From an uncultured Candidatus Melainabacteria bacterium (lineage in GTDB: Bacteria; Cyanobacteriota; Vampirovibrionia; Gastranaerophilales; Gastranaerophilaceae): a stretch of DNA of 64,000 bases. The DNA lies in NCBI GenBank assembly GCA_934757275.1, contig CAKVLN010000001.1, positions 124,001 through 188,000 on the forward strand. The letters are read 5' to 3'. The notes beneath the pieces were generated by a model that saw only the letters and a list, made by a program, of their open reading frames with translations, had not been told where the DNA came from and made no database searches. A program made the position numbers and the translations under genes. Of this stretch, positions 33,933 through 43,488 are shown piece by piece; within the stretch, counting starts at the first letter, position 1, and every line of letters begins with the position of its first letter.

Positions 33933-34391
33933 TTAAGCCAATCTTATTTTCATTGTTTTATTTGTTTGCTTATCATCAGTTGTTTTTGTCTTAGAATAAT
34001 TCTCCAGTTTGTCGTGCAAATCTTCGCTATGATGTTCAATAGCGTCGTCAACATCGTTCAAAAGTTTTTTCTGAACTTCTTTCTCTTTAGTAAAAACGTC
34101 CATTTCTTTTTCTTTTGCATAAGAATTAATGCCAGATTTGTACATAAATCTAGGACAAACGAACATCATAGTAACAGCAGCTGCGCCCAAGCCAAACCAG
34201 CCAGCATGTTTCCAAGAGGAGGTGTAACTCCTTGCTATAGCCGTTGTGACTGCTCCCATTGCAACCGAGATACCACCAGCATTAAGAATTGCCAAACGTT
34301 TCTCAGTACGTCTGTTCACTGGATTTTTAAATTCCGAATATGCCCCCTTAAATGAAGCCTTAGGAGCTAAGGCATTTACAGGTTGAATCAT
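33933..34391 (-). CDS. Membrane-hairpin protein with Phe-Lys-Gly leader
   Basis: A 152-residue protein. The leader MIQPVNALAPKASFKGAY carries Ser-Phe-Lys-Gly at residues 13-16. Two hydrophobic helices follow at about 38-58 (ILNAGGISVAMGAVTTAIA) and 70-88 (WFGLGAAAVTMMFVCPRF). A highly charged helical tail closes the protein (KEKEVQKKLLNDVDDAIEHH). The ATG at 34391 is chosen over an upstream GTG (34403). Its architecture of leader, hairpin and charged tail matches the proteins at 40298 and 40817. The function is unknown. Confidence 0.55.
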   Translation of the reverse strand: MIQPVNALAPKASFKGAYSEFKNPVNRRTEKRLAILNAGGISVAMGAVTTAIARSYTSSWKHAGWFGLGAAAVTMMFVCPRFMYKSGINSYAKEKEMDVFTKEKEVQKKLLNDVDDAIEHHSEDLHDKLENYSKTKTTDDKQTNKTMKIRLA

Positions 34392-34485
34392 AATCTCACA
34401 CACTTTCTTTAATATCTATAAGTCCATTTTAAACTTTTAAGCCTTGATTTTATATAGCTCTTTAGAATTAATTTTACTATAAAAT

Positions 34486-34511
34486 GGAGCATGGCACTAA
34501 AACCACGCTCC
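34486..34511 (-). terminator. Terminator of glgC
   Basis: On the minus strand GGAGCGTGG and CCATGCTCC form a 9-bp stem with an 8-nt loop, followed by ATTTTAT. It lies about 10 bp after the glgC stop. Confidence 0.75.
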
Positions 34512-34519
34512 AAATTAAG

Positions 34520-35755
34520 TTACAATCTCGCATTCTTCGGTACAACCGTCACACCGCCTTCTGAAACATAAAAACCTCGTGCAATATCTGCTTCACGGTC
34601 AACACCAATCTTCGTATATGGCGGAACATCAACATTTTTATCAATAATAGCTTTTCTAATTTCAGAATATCGCCCTATATTTACATTTTCCATCAATATG
34701 CTATCAGAAACCTGTGAATAACTATTAATTTTTACCTTTGGAGAAAGTACACATCTTGAAAGCATACCACCAGATACAATACAACCTTCTGAAACCATTG
34801 AATTTGTAGCCATACCAACTCTATCACCCTGTTGCCAAATAAATTTAGCTGGTGGATAGTTATAATTAAACGTTCTAATAGGCCATTCCTTTGAATACAA
34901 GTTCAATTCTGGCTCATAATCTAGCAAGTCCATATTCGCTTGCCAATAAGCATCTATACAACCAACATCTCGCCAATATCCTTTTTCCTTCTCAGTAATT
35001 CCCGCAAAATAATTTTCATGGAAATTATAAATAAAAATATTCTTACCCTGATTTAACAACATAGGAATAACGTTCTTGCCAAAGTCATGGTTAGAATTTT
35101 CAATCTTTGAATCCTCCTCCAAAGCGTCAACCAAGATTTTTTTATTAAAAATATAATTACCCATAGATGCCAAGCACATATTTGGGTTGTTTGGCATAGC
35201 TTTAGGTGGTGTTTGAGGTTTTTCTACAAAACCAGTTAAACGCCAATTTTCATCAACCTCAATAATACCAAACTCATGCGCCTCCTCAATCGGTATAGGA
35301 ATAGCAGAAATCGTTAAATCAGCACCCCTTTCCTTATGGAAGTCTAGCATTTGACCAACGTCCATTTTATAAATATGGTCACCACCAAATACACACACAT
35401 AGTCAGGCTCTTCATCATTTATATGAAAAATATTTTGATAAACAGCGTCTGCTGTGCCCTGATACCACGCACCGCCCGTTCTCATTTGTGCAGGAACTAA
35501 ATCAACATACTGGTTTAAAAACGGTGACAAAACCCAACCCTTTGAGATGTGTTTGTTCAAAGAATCTGACTTGTATTGTGTCAAAACTTTTATCTTAAAA
35601 AAGCCCGAATTGATAAAGTTGTTCAAAACAAAGTCGATGATTCTGTACCTGCCACCAAACGGAACTGCAGGCTTTGCTCTGTCTTGAGTCAATGGGAAAA
35701 GCCTCTTCCCCTCACCACCAGCCAAAATCATTACCAAAGCATCTTCTATTGACAT
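34520..35755 (-). CDS. glgC: Glucose-1-phosphate adenylyltransferase (ADP-glucose pyrophosphorylase)
   Basis: A 411-residue enzyme making ADP-glucose from glucose-1-phosphate and ATP, the committed step of glycogen synthesis. The nucleotide-binding start VMILAGGEGKRLFPLTQDRA and KPAVPFGGRYRIIDFVLNNF are present. So are WYQGTADAVYQN, the Asp-Tyr-Val-Cys-Val-Phe-Gly-Gly-Asp-His catalytic segment, GFVEKP, and the left-handed beta-helix C-terminus (SRCVLSPKVKINSYSQVSDS) where allosteric effectors bind. The ATG at 35755 has a perfect AGGAGG 6 nt upstream. It is monocistronic with its own terminator. The overall look is cyanobacterial/plastid-like, compatible with the lineage suggested. Confidence 0.95.
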   Translation of the reverse strand: MSIEDALVMILAGGEGKRLFPLTQDRAKPAVPFGGRYRIIDFVLNNFINSGFFKIKVLTQYKSDSLNKHISKGWVLSPFLNQYVDLVPAQMRTGGAWYQGTADAVYQNIFHINDEEPDYVCVFGGDHIYKMDVGQMLDFHKERGADLTISAIPIPIEEAHEFGIIEVDENWRLTGFVEKPQTPPKAMPNNPNMCLASMGNYIFNKKILVDALEEDSKIENSNHDFGKNVIPMLLNQGKNIFIYNFHENYFAGITEKEKGYWRDVGCIDAYWQANMDLLDYEPELNLYSKEWPIRTFNYNYPPAKFIWQQGDRVGMATNSMVSEGCIVSGGMLSRCVLSPKVKINSYSQVSDSILMENVNIGRYSEIRKAIIDKNVDVPPYTKIGVDREADIARGFYVSEGGVTVVPKNARL

Positions 35756-35836
35756 ATAAACCCTCCTAAACTGTATATCTATTTTAACAAATTTTTGAGA
35801 AAATTGCACTTACTTTTTCTTTACTGAAAAGAAAAA

Positions 35837-35938
35837 GTAAGCAAAAAGAAAAGAATATATTGTCGAAAGACATAAGTGGGGTTACTAGTTGGGTTTATGG
35901 TGCAGGGTCTTTCTCAAAGTAGGACTACAGGTTGGAAG
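35837..35938. repeat. 102-bp direct repeat, copy 1
   Basis: From GTAAGCAAAAAGAAAAGA to CTACAGGTTGGAAG; only a few mismatches to the copy exactly 220 bp downstream. It contains CATAAGTGGGGTTACTAGTT and no open reading frame. Confidence 0.85.
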
Positions 35939-36056
35939 GAGTGTATTTGCTGAAAAGAAAAACGGATTGCGAGCAGAGTGCGAAGCCCTAAACAATGAAA
36001 AACTCCGTTTTGAAATTGTTTAGGCGAAGACACGTTTATTGCGAGCAACCAAGCAA

Positions 36057-36158
36057 GTAAGCAAAAAGAAAAGAGAGTACGGTCGAAAGACATAAGTGGG
36101 GTTACTAGTTAGGTTTATGGTGCAAGGTCTTTCTCAAAGTAGAACTACAGGTTGGAAG
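36057..36158. repeat. 102-bp direct repeat, copy 2
   Basis: Second copy of the unit at 35837-35938, in the same orientation and separated from it by 118 bp of unrelated sequence. Differences are single bases. Confidence 0.85.
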
Positions 36159-36310
36159 AGGAGGGACGAAACGCCTAACAAGCAAGTCTAGGGTCATTCT
36201 GAAGCCGATTAGGCTGAAGAATCCAGCCTTTTATTAACTATTATTTTAAATCTGTACAATATAAATCCTCAAATAAAATTCCAAATGGAGCATGCTTTTT
36301 AAAAAGTGTA

Positions 36311-36376
36311 AAAAATACACCGAATGGCTAATACCCAGTTGGGTAATTTTTAAGTGTATTTTTGACATTTTATGTC
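36311..36376 (+). other. Nested hairpin element upstream of the small protein gene
   Basis: An outer stem AAAAATACAC (36311-36320) pairs perfectly with GTGTATTTTT (36354-36363). Inside is TACCC-AGT-TGGGTA (36342-36355 region), and the small palindrome GACAT-TTT-ATGTC (36364-36376) follows. It could be a terminator for read-through from the repeat region, a cruciform, or a structured leader. It lies before the promoter at 36432, so it is not in the leader of that transcript. Confidence 0.45.
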
Positions 36377-36431
36377 TAAACGCTTGATTTTATTGAATTT
36401 CACAAAAGTTTACAAAAAGAGAACAAACCTC

Positions 36432-36460
36432 TTGACTTTTTATTTAATATGTAGCATAAT
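36432..36460 (+). promoter_or_regulatory. Promoter of the 36525 gene
   Basis: TTGACT (36432-36437), a 17-nt spacer and CATAAT (36455-36460). The start would be near 36467, giving a ~58-nt leader to the ATG. Confidence 0.65.
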
Positions 36461-36524
36461 GAAATTGTTAAATGAAGTGTAAAACAAACACTTAATTAAC
36501 AGAAAGTTCACAGAGGTGAAGAAA

Positions 36525-36803
36525 ATGCAAATTACTAAAATATCAAATGTAAATTTCAAAGAAAATTCTAATAATAAATATATGACTAGAGATTTGGGTT
36601 CTCAAAACGCAATCTTGATGTTAAGAGATCCAAACGCTTCAGTAAAATTTCAACATAGTCAAGAGTTCGCACAAAATGCAGATTCAGTAAGTTCAAACCC
36701 ATTAAAGGCTTTAGGTTACAAATTGTATAGAACTTTCAATATGATTCGTGAAAATGACCAAGCTCAACAAACTGAACAAAAACAATTTAGTGCGATTGCA
36801 TAA
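36525..36803 (+). CDS. Small soluble protein with Asn-Phe-Lys leader
   Basis: A 92-residue protein beginning MQITKISNVNFKENSNNKYM, with Asn-Phe-Lys at residues 10-12, the recurrent leader of this genome. The rest is polar (LRDPNASVKFQHSQEFAQNA) with one helix (LKALGYKLYRTFNMIREN) and a Gln-rich end. There is no membrane segment or known domain. The ATG at 36525 is 6 nt after AGAGG, while a GTG at 36516 lies inside that site. It has its own strong promoter and a terminator on each side, so it is an independent, probably well-expressed unit. The function is unknown. Confidence 0.6.
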   Translation: MQITKISNVNFKENSNNKYMTRDLGSQNAILMLRDPNASVKFQHSQEFAQNADSVSSNPLKALGYKLYRTFNMIRENDQAQQTEQKQFSAIA

Positions 36804-36843
36804 GCATTAAAAAAGAAAAATCTATAATACACACACATAATTT

Positions 36844-36866
36844 AGCGATAATTTAGTAATTATCGC
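36844..36866 (+). terminator. Terminator of the 36525 gene
   Basis: AGCGATAATT and AATTATCGCT form a 10-bp stem with a 4-nt loop, followed by a T-rich run, about 40 bp after the stop. Confidence 0.75.
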
Positions 36867-36938
36867 TTTTACTTTTATTTAGAGCAAATCTCGCACAACA
36901 AATAGTGTACTTTTTACACGATTAATAAAGCAATTAAT

Positions 36939-36971
36939 AAAGGGTTCAATTTCAATAATTGAACCCTTTAT
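36939..36971. terminator. Terminator, probably for pyrG
   Basis: AAAGGGTTCAATT and AATTGAACCCTTT form a 13-bp stem with flanking A and T runs. It lies 40 bp after the pyrG stop on the minus strand and can act in both directions. Confidence 0.75.
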
Positions 36972-37011
36972 TTTTGAAAGCTTATAAGTAACGCCCTCAA
37001 ATAGAGAATTA

Positions 37012-38640
<1,629 letters not shown>

Positions 38641-38653
38641 TTAACCCAATAAA

Positions 38654-38679
38654 AAAAGAGGGGTAGTAACCCCTCTTTT
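38654..38679 (-). terminator. Terminator of gatC
   Basis: On the minus strand AAAAGAGGGGTTACTACCCCTCTTTTT is a strong hairpin with a T run. It begins 2 bp after the gatC stop. Confidence 0.9.
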
Positions 38680-38680
38680 A

Positions 38681-38962
38681 CTAATTAATTTTTGGAACTC
38701 TAAAGAACCCGTTTTCTTCATCAGGGGCGTTCTTCATCAGTTCTTCTTTTGTTTGTTCATAATAAACTTTGTCTTCTCTCATAACATTTACAAAATCAAT
38801 AGCGTGTGCCATTGGCTCAACATCAGAGGTGTCAACTTCGTTCATTGCGTCAACGTGTTTCAAAACATCACCTAGTTGTTTTGTAAATTTTTCTTTTTCT
38901 TCTTCTGTTAATTCTAAACGTGCCAATTTTGCAACGTGTTCAACATCTTTTATTGTAATCAT
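38681..38962 (-). CDS. gatC: Aspartyl/glutamyl-tRNA amidotransferase subunit C
   Basis: A 93-residue subunit of the GatCAB complex, which amidates Glu-tRNA(Gln) and Asp-tRNA(Asn). The family pattern is clear: VEHVAKLARLELTEEEKEKF, TKQLGDVLKHVDAMNEVDTS, DVEPMAHA and the end AP-DEENGFFRVPKI. GatC wraps around GatA and stabilises GatA-GatB. The ATG at 38962 has GGAG upstream; a TTG start at 38977 would overlap that site. gatA and gatB are not in the window, so the subunit genes are dispersed, as is common outside Firmicutes. Confidence 0.93.
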   Translation of the reverse strand: MITIKDVEHVAKLARLELTEEEKEKFTKQLGDVLKHVDAMNEVDTSDVEPMAHAIDFVNVMREDKVYYEQTKEELMKNAPDEENGFFRVPKIN

Positions 38963-39018
38963 AATTTCGTACTCCAATATTTATATATGATATCATGAAA
39001 AATACATTTTTGTAAAAT

Positions 39019-40269
39019 TTATTTTTTTATCATGTCCTTTTCAATCACAACATTTTTCAAAGTATTAAATTCACCATCATCTAACAATACCGTCAAGTAA
39101 TTTCTTGTAACGCCTTTGAATTTGCCACTCTTGTCCGGTCTTTTTTCGATTAAAACTTCTGCCTCCTTGCCAATATTAGAATTTACAAATTCTTGATATT
39201 TTTCAGCAGAAATCTTTTTGATAATCGTTGCTCTTTCGTCTTTAATTTTGTCTGGCAAATGTCCTTCCATTTTTTCTGCGATAGTTCCTTTTCTTATAGA
39301 ATAAGGGAAAGTATGAATTTGGCTAAGCTTTGATTTTTTAAGATTTTCAACTGTTGTTGCAAAATCTTCGTCTGTTTCGCCAACAAAGCCAGCAATAATG
39401 TCGCTTCCCAAAAAAGGACGCTCAAATCTGGAAACAATATCTTCAATTTGGTCAAGATAAAATTCTACGCTATAATGCCTGTTCATTCTTTTTAAAGTCT
39501 TATTGCAAGCAGATTGCAAAGATAAATGAAAATGTGGACAAAATTTTTCACTTGATTGAAGAAAGTTCAAAAGCTCTGGCGTAATTTCGTGCGGGTTTAA
39601 AGAGCCTAAACGGTATCTAGGAATTTTTGTTTTGACTTCAATTTCTTTTAATAGGTCCAAAATTTCTTTGTCAAATTCTTTGCCCCAAAGCCCGATATGT
39701 ATGCCTGTTAATATGACTTCTTTGTAGCCGTGTTCAACATATTTATTGATTTCGTTTATGATGAAATCAGAAGCTGCACTTCTTGATTTTCCACGTCCAT
39801 AAGGAATTATGCAATATGAACATCTATTGTCGCAACCATCTTGAATTTTTAAGCTAATTCGGGTTTTGGTGGTATCTTCAAGAGTAACTTTGCAAAACTC
39901 TTGTTCACTCATCAAATCTTTGACCGCAAACTCCTTATTTTCTTTAAGAAGTTCTGCAATTTTAAACTTATCTTCGTTTCCGTAAACAAAATCGATAAAT
40001 GGTTCTTCTAATAACTTCTCTTTTTCAATTTGTGCAACACAACCGGTCAAGACAGTTTTTAAACCTATACTATGAGCGTGTCTTAACAAATACAAAGCCT
40101 CGTTATCACTTTTGTGAGTAACAGAACAAGAGTTCAATATATAATAATCTGCGTCTTCTTGTTTTTTTACTTCTTGATAACCTGCTTCCACCAAATTTTG
40201 GACAACAATTTGCCCTTCGAATTGGTTTGATTTGCAACCCATTGATTTAAGATAGAACTTTTTCATCAT
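39019..40269 (-). CDS. mtaB: tRNA (N6-threonylcarbamoyladenosine-37-C2) methylthiotransferase MtaB
   Basis: A 416-residue radical-SAM enzyme that adds a methylthio group to t6A37 of tRNAs reading ANN codons. The N-terminal UPF0004 domain carries three cluster-binding cysteines (SMGCKSNQFE; NSCSVTHKSD; TGCVAQ). The radical-SAM cluster is QDGCDNRCSYCIIPYGRGKS (CxxxCxxC), followed by EVILTGIHIGLWG. The C-terminal ~60 residues form a TRAM-like RNA-binding domain (VLIEKRPDKSGKFKGVTRNY). The two adjacent ATGs at the start are equivalent. No ribosome site is obvious. It is a monocistronic minus-strand gene upstream of gatC. Confidence 0.9.
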   Translation of the reverse strand: MMKKFYLKSMGCKSNQFEGQIVVQNLVEAGYQEVKKQEDADYYILNSCSVTHKSDNEALYLLRHAHSIGLKTVLTGCVAQIEKEKLLEEPFIDFVYGNEDKFKIAELLKENKEFAVKDLMSEQEFCKVTLEDTTKTRISLKIQDGCDNRCSYCIIPYGRGKSRSAASDFIINEINKYVEHGYKEVILTGIHIGLWGKEFDKEILDLLKEIEVKTKIPRYRLGSLNPHEITPELLNFLQSSEKFCPHFHLSLQSACNKTLKRMNRHYSVEFYLDQIEDIVSRFERPFLGSDIIAGFVGETDEDFATTVENLKKSKLSQIHTFPYSIRKGTIAEKMEGHLPDKIKDERATIIKKISAEKYQEFVNSNIGKEAEVLIEKRPDKSGKFKGVTRNYLTVLLDDGEFNTLKNVVIEKDMIKK

Positions 40270-40297
40270 TGAAATATTGTAACATAAAGATTAGAGA

Positions 40298-40729
40298 TTA
40301 AAACTCTGAACGTTCTTTTATCTCTTCGTCTTCATCTTCAATTTCTTCTCGAATTTCTTCTGCCACCTTTTTATCAGGTCCAGACTTGCTTAGATTATCA
40401 ATTTTATTGTCTAAATCATTTCCCAAATAGTCACCTGCGATAAAAGACAATACCCCAATGATGACTGCAGCTGGAACACCAATTAGTAAAAATGGAATAT
40501 TATCGACTAAAGCTGAAATTCCTAAAGAAGCTAAAGTGCCACCAACGCCCATAGCATTTCTAAAACGTTTTGGGTAATTTGGCACACCGCCTTTAAATGA
40601 AACGGTATCGCCTTCTTGGTCTGTGTTAATTCTTGGGGCGATAATTTTGTTTGATTTTGTTTGTCTTTTTGCTATTCCTAATTGAGCATAATTACCTGCG
40701 TAATTTGCTCCAATGCTATTTAATTTCAT
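40298..40729 (-). CDS. Membrane-hairpin protein with Ser-Phe-Lys-Gly motif
   Basis: A 143-residue protein. It starts MKLNSIGANYAGNYAQLGIA and carries Val-Ser-Phe-Lys-Gly-Gly at about residues 44-49, later than in most leader proteins here. Two hydrophobic helices follow: ~62-78 (GVGGTLASLGISALVDN) and ~80-102 (PFLLIGVPAAVIIGVLSFIA). A charged tail begins GNDLDNKIDNLSKSG and ends in a Glu-rich run. The adjacent gene at 40817 has the same plan and the same post-helix sequence (Lys/Asp-Lys-Lys-Ile-Asp), so the two are paralogues. The function is unknown. Confidence 0.55.
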   Translation of the reverse strand: MKLNSIGANYAGNYAQLGIAKRQTKSNKIIAPRINTDQEGDTVSFKGGVPNYPKRFRNAMGVGGTLASLGISALVDNIPFLLIGVPAAVIIGVLSFIAGDYLGNDLDNKIDNLSKSGPDKKVAEEIREEIEDEDEEIKERSEF

Positions 40730-40816
40730 AGTGTTATCCCTTTGTACTTACACTTTGGGTTTTAACTCAAAAACACGTCATAGTCAAGTGTTCAGGAGCA
40801 ATTCTTTATAAAATCT

Positions 40817-41143
40817 TTACTCAGAAATCTTGTTGTATTGTTTTGCTCTTTCGGCTGATTCTTTTTCAAAAACATCAATTTTTTTGTCTAATTCTTTACC
40901 GGCAGAATAACCTTTTATTCCCGCAAAAATTCCTGCAAGTGAAGCTACTGTAATTATTGCCGGAGCAGAAATGTCAGCCATAGTTGACAACAAAGCACCG
41001 CCAGAAAAACTTGTTGCACCTAGTAAACCGCATAGCTCTCGTGCTGAATGTGATTTTCCTGCGAATTGAGTGTTCTTTATGTTTTTTACGTTATTATTTC
41101 GAGTATCATTAATATAATACCCATTAATACTATTTATTTTCAT
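40817..41143 (-). CDS. Membrane-hairpin protein, paralogue of the 40298 gene
   Basis: A 108-residue protein starting MKINSINGYYINDTRNNNVK, with Thr-Gln-Phe-Ala-Gly-Lys at about residues 26-31 as a variant of the Phe-Lys-Gly motif. Two small-residue-rich hydrophobic segments follow (~38-58, CGLLGATSFSGGALLSTMA; ~60-78, APAIITVASLAGIFAGIKG). The tail GKELDKKIDVFEKESAER matches GNDLDNKIDNLSK in the neighbour. An AGGGATAA-type site lies before the ATG. It probably arose by tandem duplication with 40298-40729, 87 bp away. The function is unknown. Confidence 0.55.
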   Translation of the reverse strand: MKINSINGYYINDTRNNNVKNIKNTQFAGKSHSARELCGLLGATSFSGGALLSTMADISAPAIITVASLAGIFAGIKGYSAGKELDKKIDVFEKESAERAKQYNKISE

Positions 41144-41188
41144 AATTATTATCCCTATGTACTTATATAATTTTAATTACTTGTTATG

Positions 41189-42580
41189 CTACACCCGACC
41201 GTACATATCCTCGTATCTGATGATATCTTCTTCTATCAACAAATCGCCCTTTTGTACTTCGATAATTTTTAAGTTGTCTTTGTATGGATTCTGTAGCGAG
41301 TGAATTTCCTTGACATCAATATCGATACTATGTCCAGGGCTTAAAATATGTTCTTTACCTTCTAGCACCACTTTCGCCATACCTTCTAGCACAACCCAAT
41401 GTTCACTTCTATGGTTATGAGATTGTACAGATAATTTTTGTCCTGGGTTAACATGAATCATTTTAGTCAAAAAGCCTTTGCCTTCTGCCAAAACAGTGTA
41501 ATAACCCCACGGTCTATAAACTGTTTTATGAACCAAATGAGTGTTGTCATTTTGACGTTTCAAGGTTTCAAAAATCTTTTTAACGTCTTGCGTTCTATCA
41601 GATTTGCAAGCTAAAATTGCGTCTTCTGTTTCTACTATTACTGTATCTTCCAAACCAATAGTTGCAACCAACTTTGAAGAGGAATACATAAGCGAATTTT
41701 TAGAACCTTCATCTAAAACGTGACCAATTTTTACGTTGCCTTCGCTATCTTTTTTGCTAACGTCGTAAATTGATTTCCAGCTTCCTAAATCGTTCCAATC
41801 GCTTTCAAGTTTTAAAAGAGCGATTTTGTCAGATTTTTCCATAACTGCGTAATCGATTGAAATTGATGGCATTTTGTCGTATTCAGTAAATGGAATTTCG
41901 TCTGACTCTGAAAAATCAAAATTAGAAAGTTTTGAGTAAATTTCTGGCGAACATTTTGCAAGCTCTTCTAATAAAACTGAGGCTTTGAACATAAATATTC
42001 CGCTATTCCAGAAATAATTTCCGTCATCAATATATTCTTTAGCAAGTTTTGCATTAGGCTTTTCAACAAACTTGTCAACTTTAAAACCACGTTCAATGTG
42101 CTTGTCTGTTACATTAATATATCCGTAGCCTGTTTCTGGGTAAGATGGTTTAATGCCGAAAGTTACGATATAACCCATTTCTGCAATTTTTTCACCATCT
42201 TTAACTGTTGCTACGAATTTGTCAGTGTCGCTGATTAAGTGGTCAGAAGGCACTACCAAAATTACAGGGTCGATATTGAATTTTTCAATAATATATTTTG
42301 ATGCTAAAGCAATAGCTGGAGCTGTGTTTTTTGAAATAGGTTCTGATAAAACAATTGCTTTGTCGTAGATTGTAGAAATTTGATATTTAACGTTTGAAAA
42401 ATGTTTAACGCCAGTCATGCTGATAATATTAGAGGCTGGCATGCAATCTTCAAGTCTTTCAAAAGTAGCTTGCAAAAGGCTTTCTGTATTCTGAATATTA
42501 AGTAATTGTTTTGGATACAACTCTCTTGATAATGGCCATAATCTACTTCCAGAACCACCTGCTAATATTAATCCGTACAT
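41189..42580 (-). CDS. manC: Mannose-1-phosphate guanylyltransferase / mannose-6-phosphate isomerase
   Basis: A 463-residue bifunctional enzyme of the ManC/AlgA (type II) family. It supplies GDP-mannose for surface polysaccharide and also isomerises mannose-6-phosphate to fructose-6-phosphate. The nucleotidyltransferase half begins GLILAGGSGSRLWPLSRELY, with PKQLL after it, and has VPSDHLI, FVEKPNAKLAKEYI and WNSGIFMFKA. The C-terminal cupin carries the metal site (GQKLSVQSHNHRSEHWVVLE). The length is typical. It is minus-strand, divergent from the mlaE promoter. The sugar transferase at 46456 may use products of this pathway. Confidence 0.93.
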   Translation of the reverse strand: MYGLILAGGSGSRLWPLSRELYPKQLLNIQNTESLLQATFERLEDCMPASNIISMTGVKHFSNVKYQISTIYDKAIVLSEPISKNTAPAIALASKYIIEKFNIDPVILVVPSDHLISDTDKFVATVKDGEKIAEMGYIVTFGIKPSYPETGYGYINVTDKHIERGFKVDKFVEKPNAKLAKEYIDDGNYFWNSGIFMFKASVLLEELAKCSPEIYSKLSNFDFSESDEIPFTEYDKMPSISIDYAVMEKSDKIALLKLESDWNDLGSWKSIYDVSKKDSEGNVKIGHVLDEGSKNSLMYSSSKLVATIGLEDTVIVETEDAILACKSDRTQDVKKIFETLKRQNDNTHLVHKTVYRPWGYYTVLAEGKGFLTKMIHVNPGQKLSVQSHNHRSEHWVVLEGMAKVVLEGKEHILSPGHSIDIDVKEIHSLQNPYKDNLKIIEVQKGDLLIEEDIIRYEDMYGRV

Positions 42581-42637
42581 TCAAATTCCCCTTTAATAAC
42601 TCCCTACTCTCTTATATTAACACAAATAAAAATCATA

Positions 42638-42667
42638 TTGTAAATAGTTATAAATGTGTGGTAAAAT
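42638..42667 (+). promoter_or_regulatory. Promoter of mlaEFD
   Basis: TTGTAA (42638-42643), an 18-nt spacer and an extended -10, TGG-TAAAAT (-10 at 42662-42667). The transcript would begin near 42674, which places the ATG at 42654 outside the message and supports the mlaE start at 42723. Confidence 0.6.
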
Positions 42668-42722
42668 ACTACACAAGGTGAAGATTTATTACAAAGCTAC
42701 ATATACATATAAAATTTTCAAA

Positions 42723-43478
42723 ATGTTTCTGAACGAGTTTGACAATTTGGTATCAACTCTTGGTAACATTGCGCTTTTTGGCTTAGACTTTTTCAAAGGT
42801 CTAAAAACTTTTCCAACAACATTTAAAGCTATAATGGAACAATCAGCCCGCTATGGCGTATCTTCACTGCCAATTACTTTGTCAATAGTTGGAATGACCT
42901 CTGTAATTATTGCCATGCAAATCGCTGGCGAGATGGTTAAACAAGGCGCAGGAAATTATGTAGGTATGCTTGTAGCGATTTTGATGGTAAGAGAAGAAGG
43001 CGTTATAATGGCTGGTTTTGCGATTATATCAATGATAGGTTCTTCTATGGCGTCTGAAATTGCTACAATGAAAGTAACAGAACAGATTGACGCAATTAGG
43101 GTACTAGAAGTTAATCCGATACATTATTTGTTCACACCTAGAATTATTGCAGGAACGCTTATGATGCCTCTTGTGGTAATTGTTTCATCTGTATTTGGTA
43201 TTTTAGGTGGTGCTGTTGCCTCAAATCTAGCCTCTGGTTTGACTTACAAAGCTTATTTTGACTCTGTTTGGTTTGGGTTAAATATGCACGACTTGAATGT
43301 ATGTTTGCTCAAATCTCTAACTTTTGGGTTTGTAATAACTTTGATAAGTTGTTCTTGTGGCATGGAAGCTCGTGATGGCGCAAAGGGTGTTGGTATTGCG
43401 ACAACAAAAGCGGTAGTTTGGTCTTTTGTTGCAATCGTAATTTTAGACCTAGTTTTTGCAGCAATGTTCTTTTATTAA
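42723..43478 (+). CDS. mlaE: MlaE-type lipid ABC transporter permease
   Basis: A 251-residue inner-membrane permease of the MlaE/TGD1 family, working with MlaF and an MCE protein to move phospholipids between the membranes. Hydrophobic helices and family motifs are seen: SLPITLSIVGMTSVIIAMQI, the Glu-rich segment MVREEGVIMAGFAIISMIGS, MASEIATMKVTEQIDAIRVL (the elbow helix facing the ATPase) and PRIIAGTLMMPLVVIVSSVF. The ATG at 42723 is chosen because the predicted promoter overlaps earlier candidates, but it has no clear ribosome site; GTG 42678 is an alternative. mlaF follows by 10 bp. Confidence 0.88.
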   Translation: MFLNEFDNLVSTLGNIALFGLDFFKGLKTFPTTFKAIMEQSARYGVSSLPITLSIVGMTSVIIAMQIAGEMVKQGAGNYVGMLVAILMVREEGVIMAGFAIISMIGSSMASEIATMKVTEQIDAIRVLEVNPIHYLFTPRIIAGTLMMPLVVIVSSVFGILGGAVASNLASGLTYKAYFDSVWFGLNMHDLNVCLLKSLTFGFVITLISCSCGMEARDGAKGVGIATTKAVVWSFVAIVILDLVFAAMFFY

Positions 43479-43488
43479 GGAATAACAA

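Larger units (their letters stand above)
35806..36245. repeat. Repeat-filled intergenic region upstream of glgC
   Basis: The 769-bp gap 35756-36524 holds no gene up to the small protein at 36525. It starts with an inverted repeat TTACTTTTTCTTT-ACTG-AAAAGAAAAAGTAA (35808-35840). Two copies of a 102-bp unit follow (35837-35938 and 36057-36158). Last comes an inverted copy of the GGCTGGATTC block (36193-36244; compare 5041-5094 and 47869-47921). Confidence 0.7.

Noticed and set aside
42654-42722. Upstream ATG for mlaE
   Set aside because: It overlaps the predicted -10 element, so it would not be in the message; the family start fits 42723 better.
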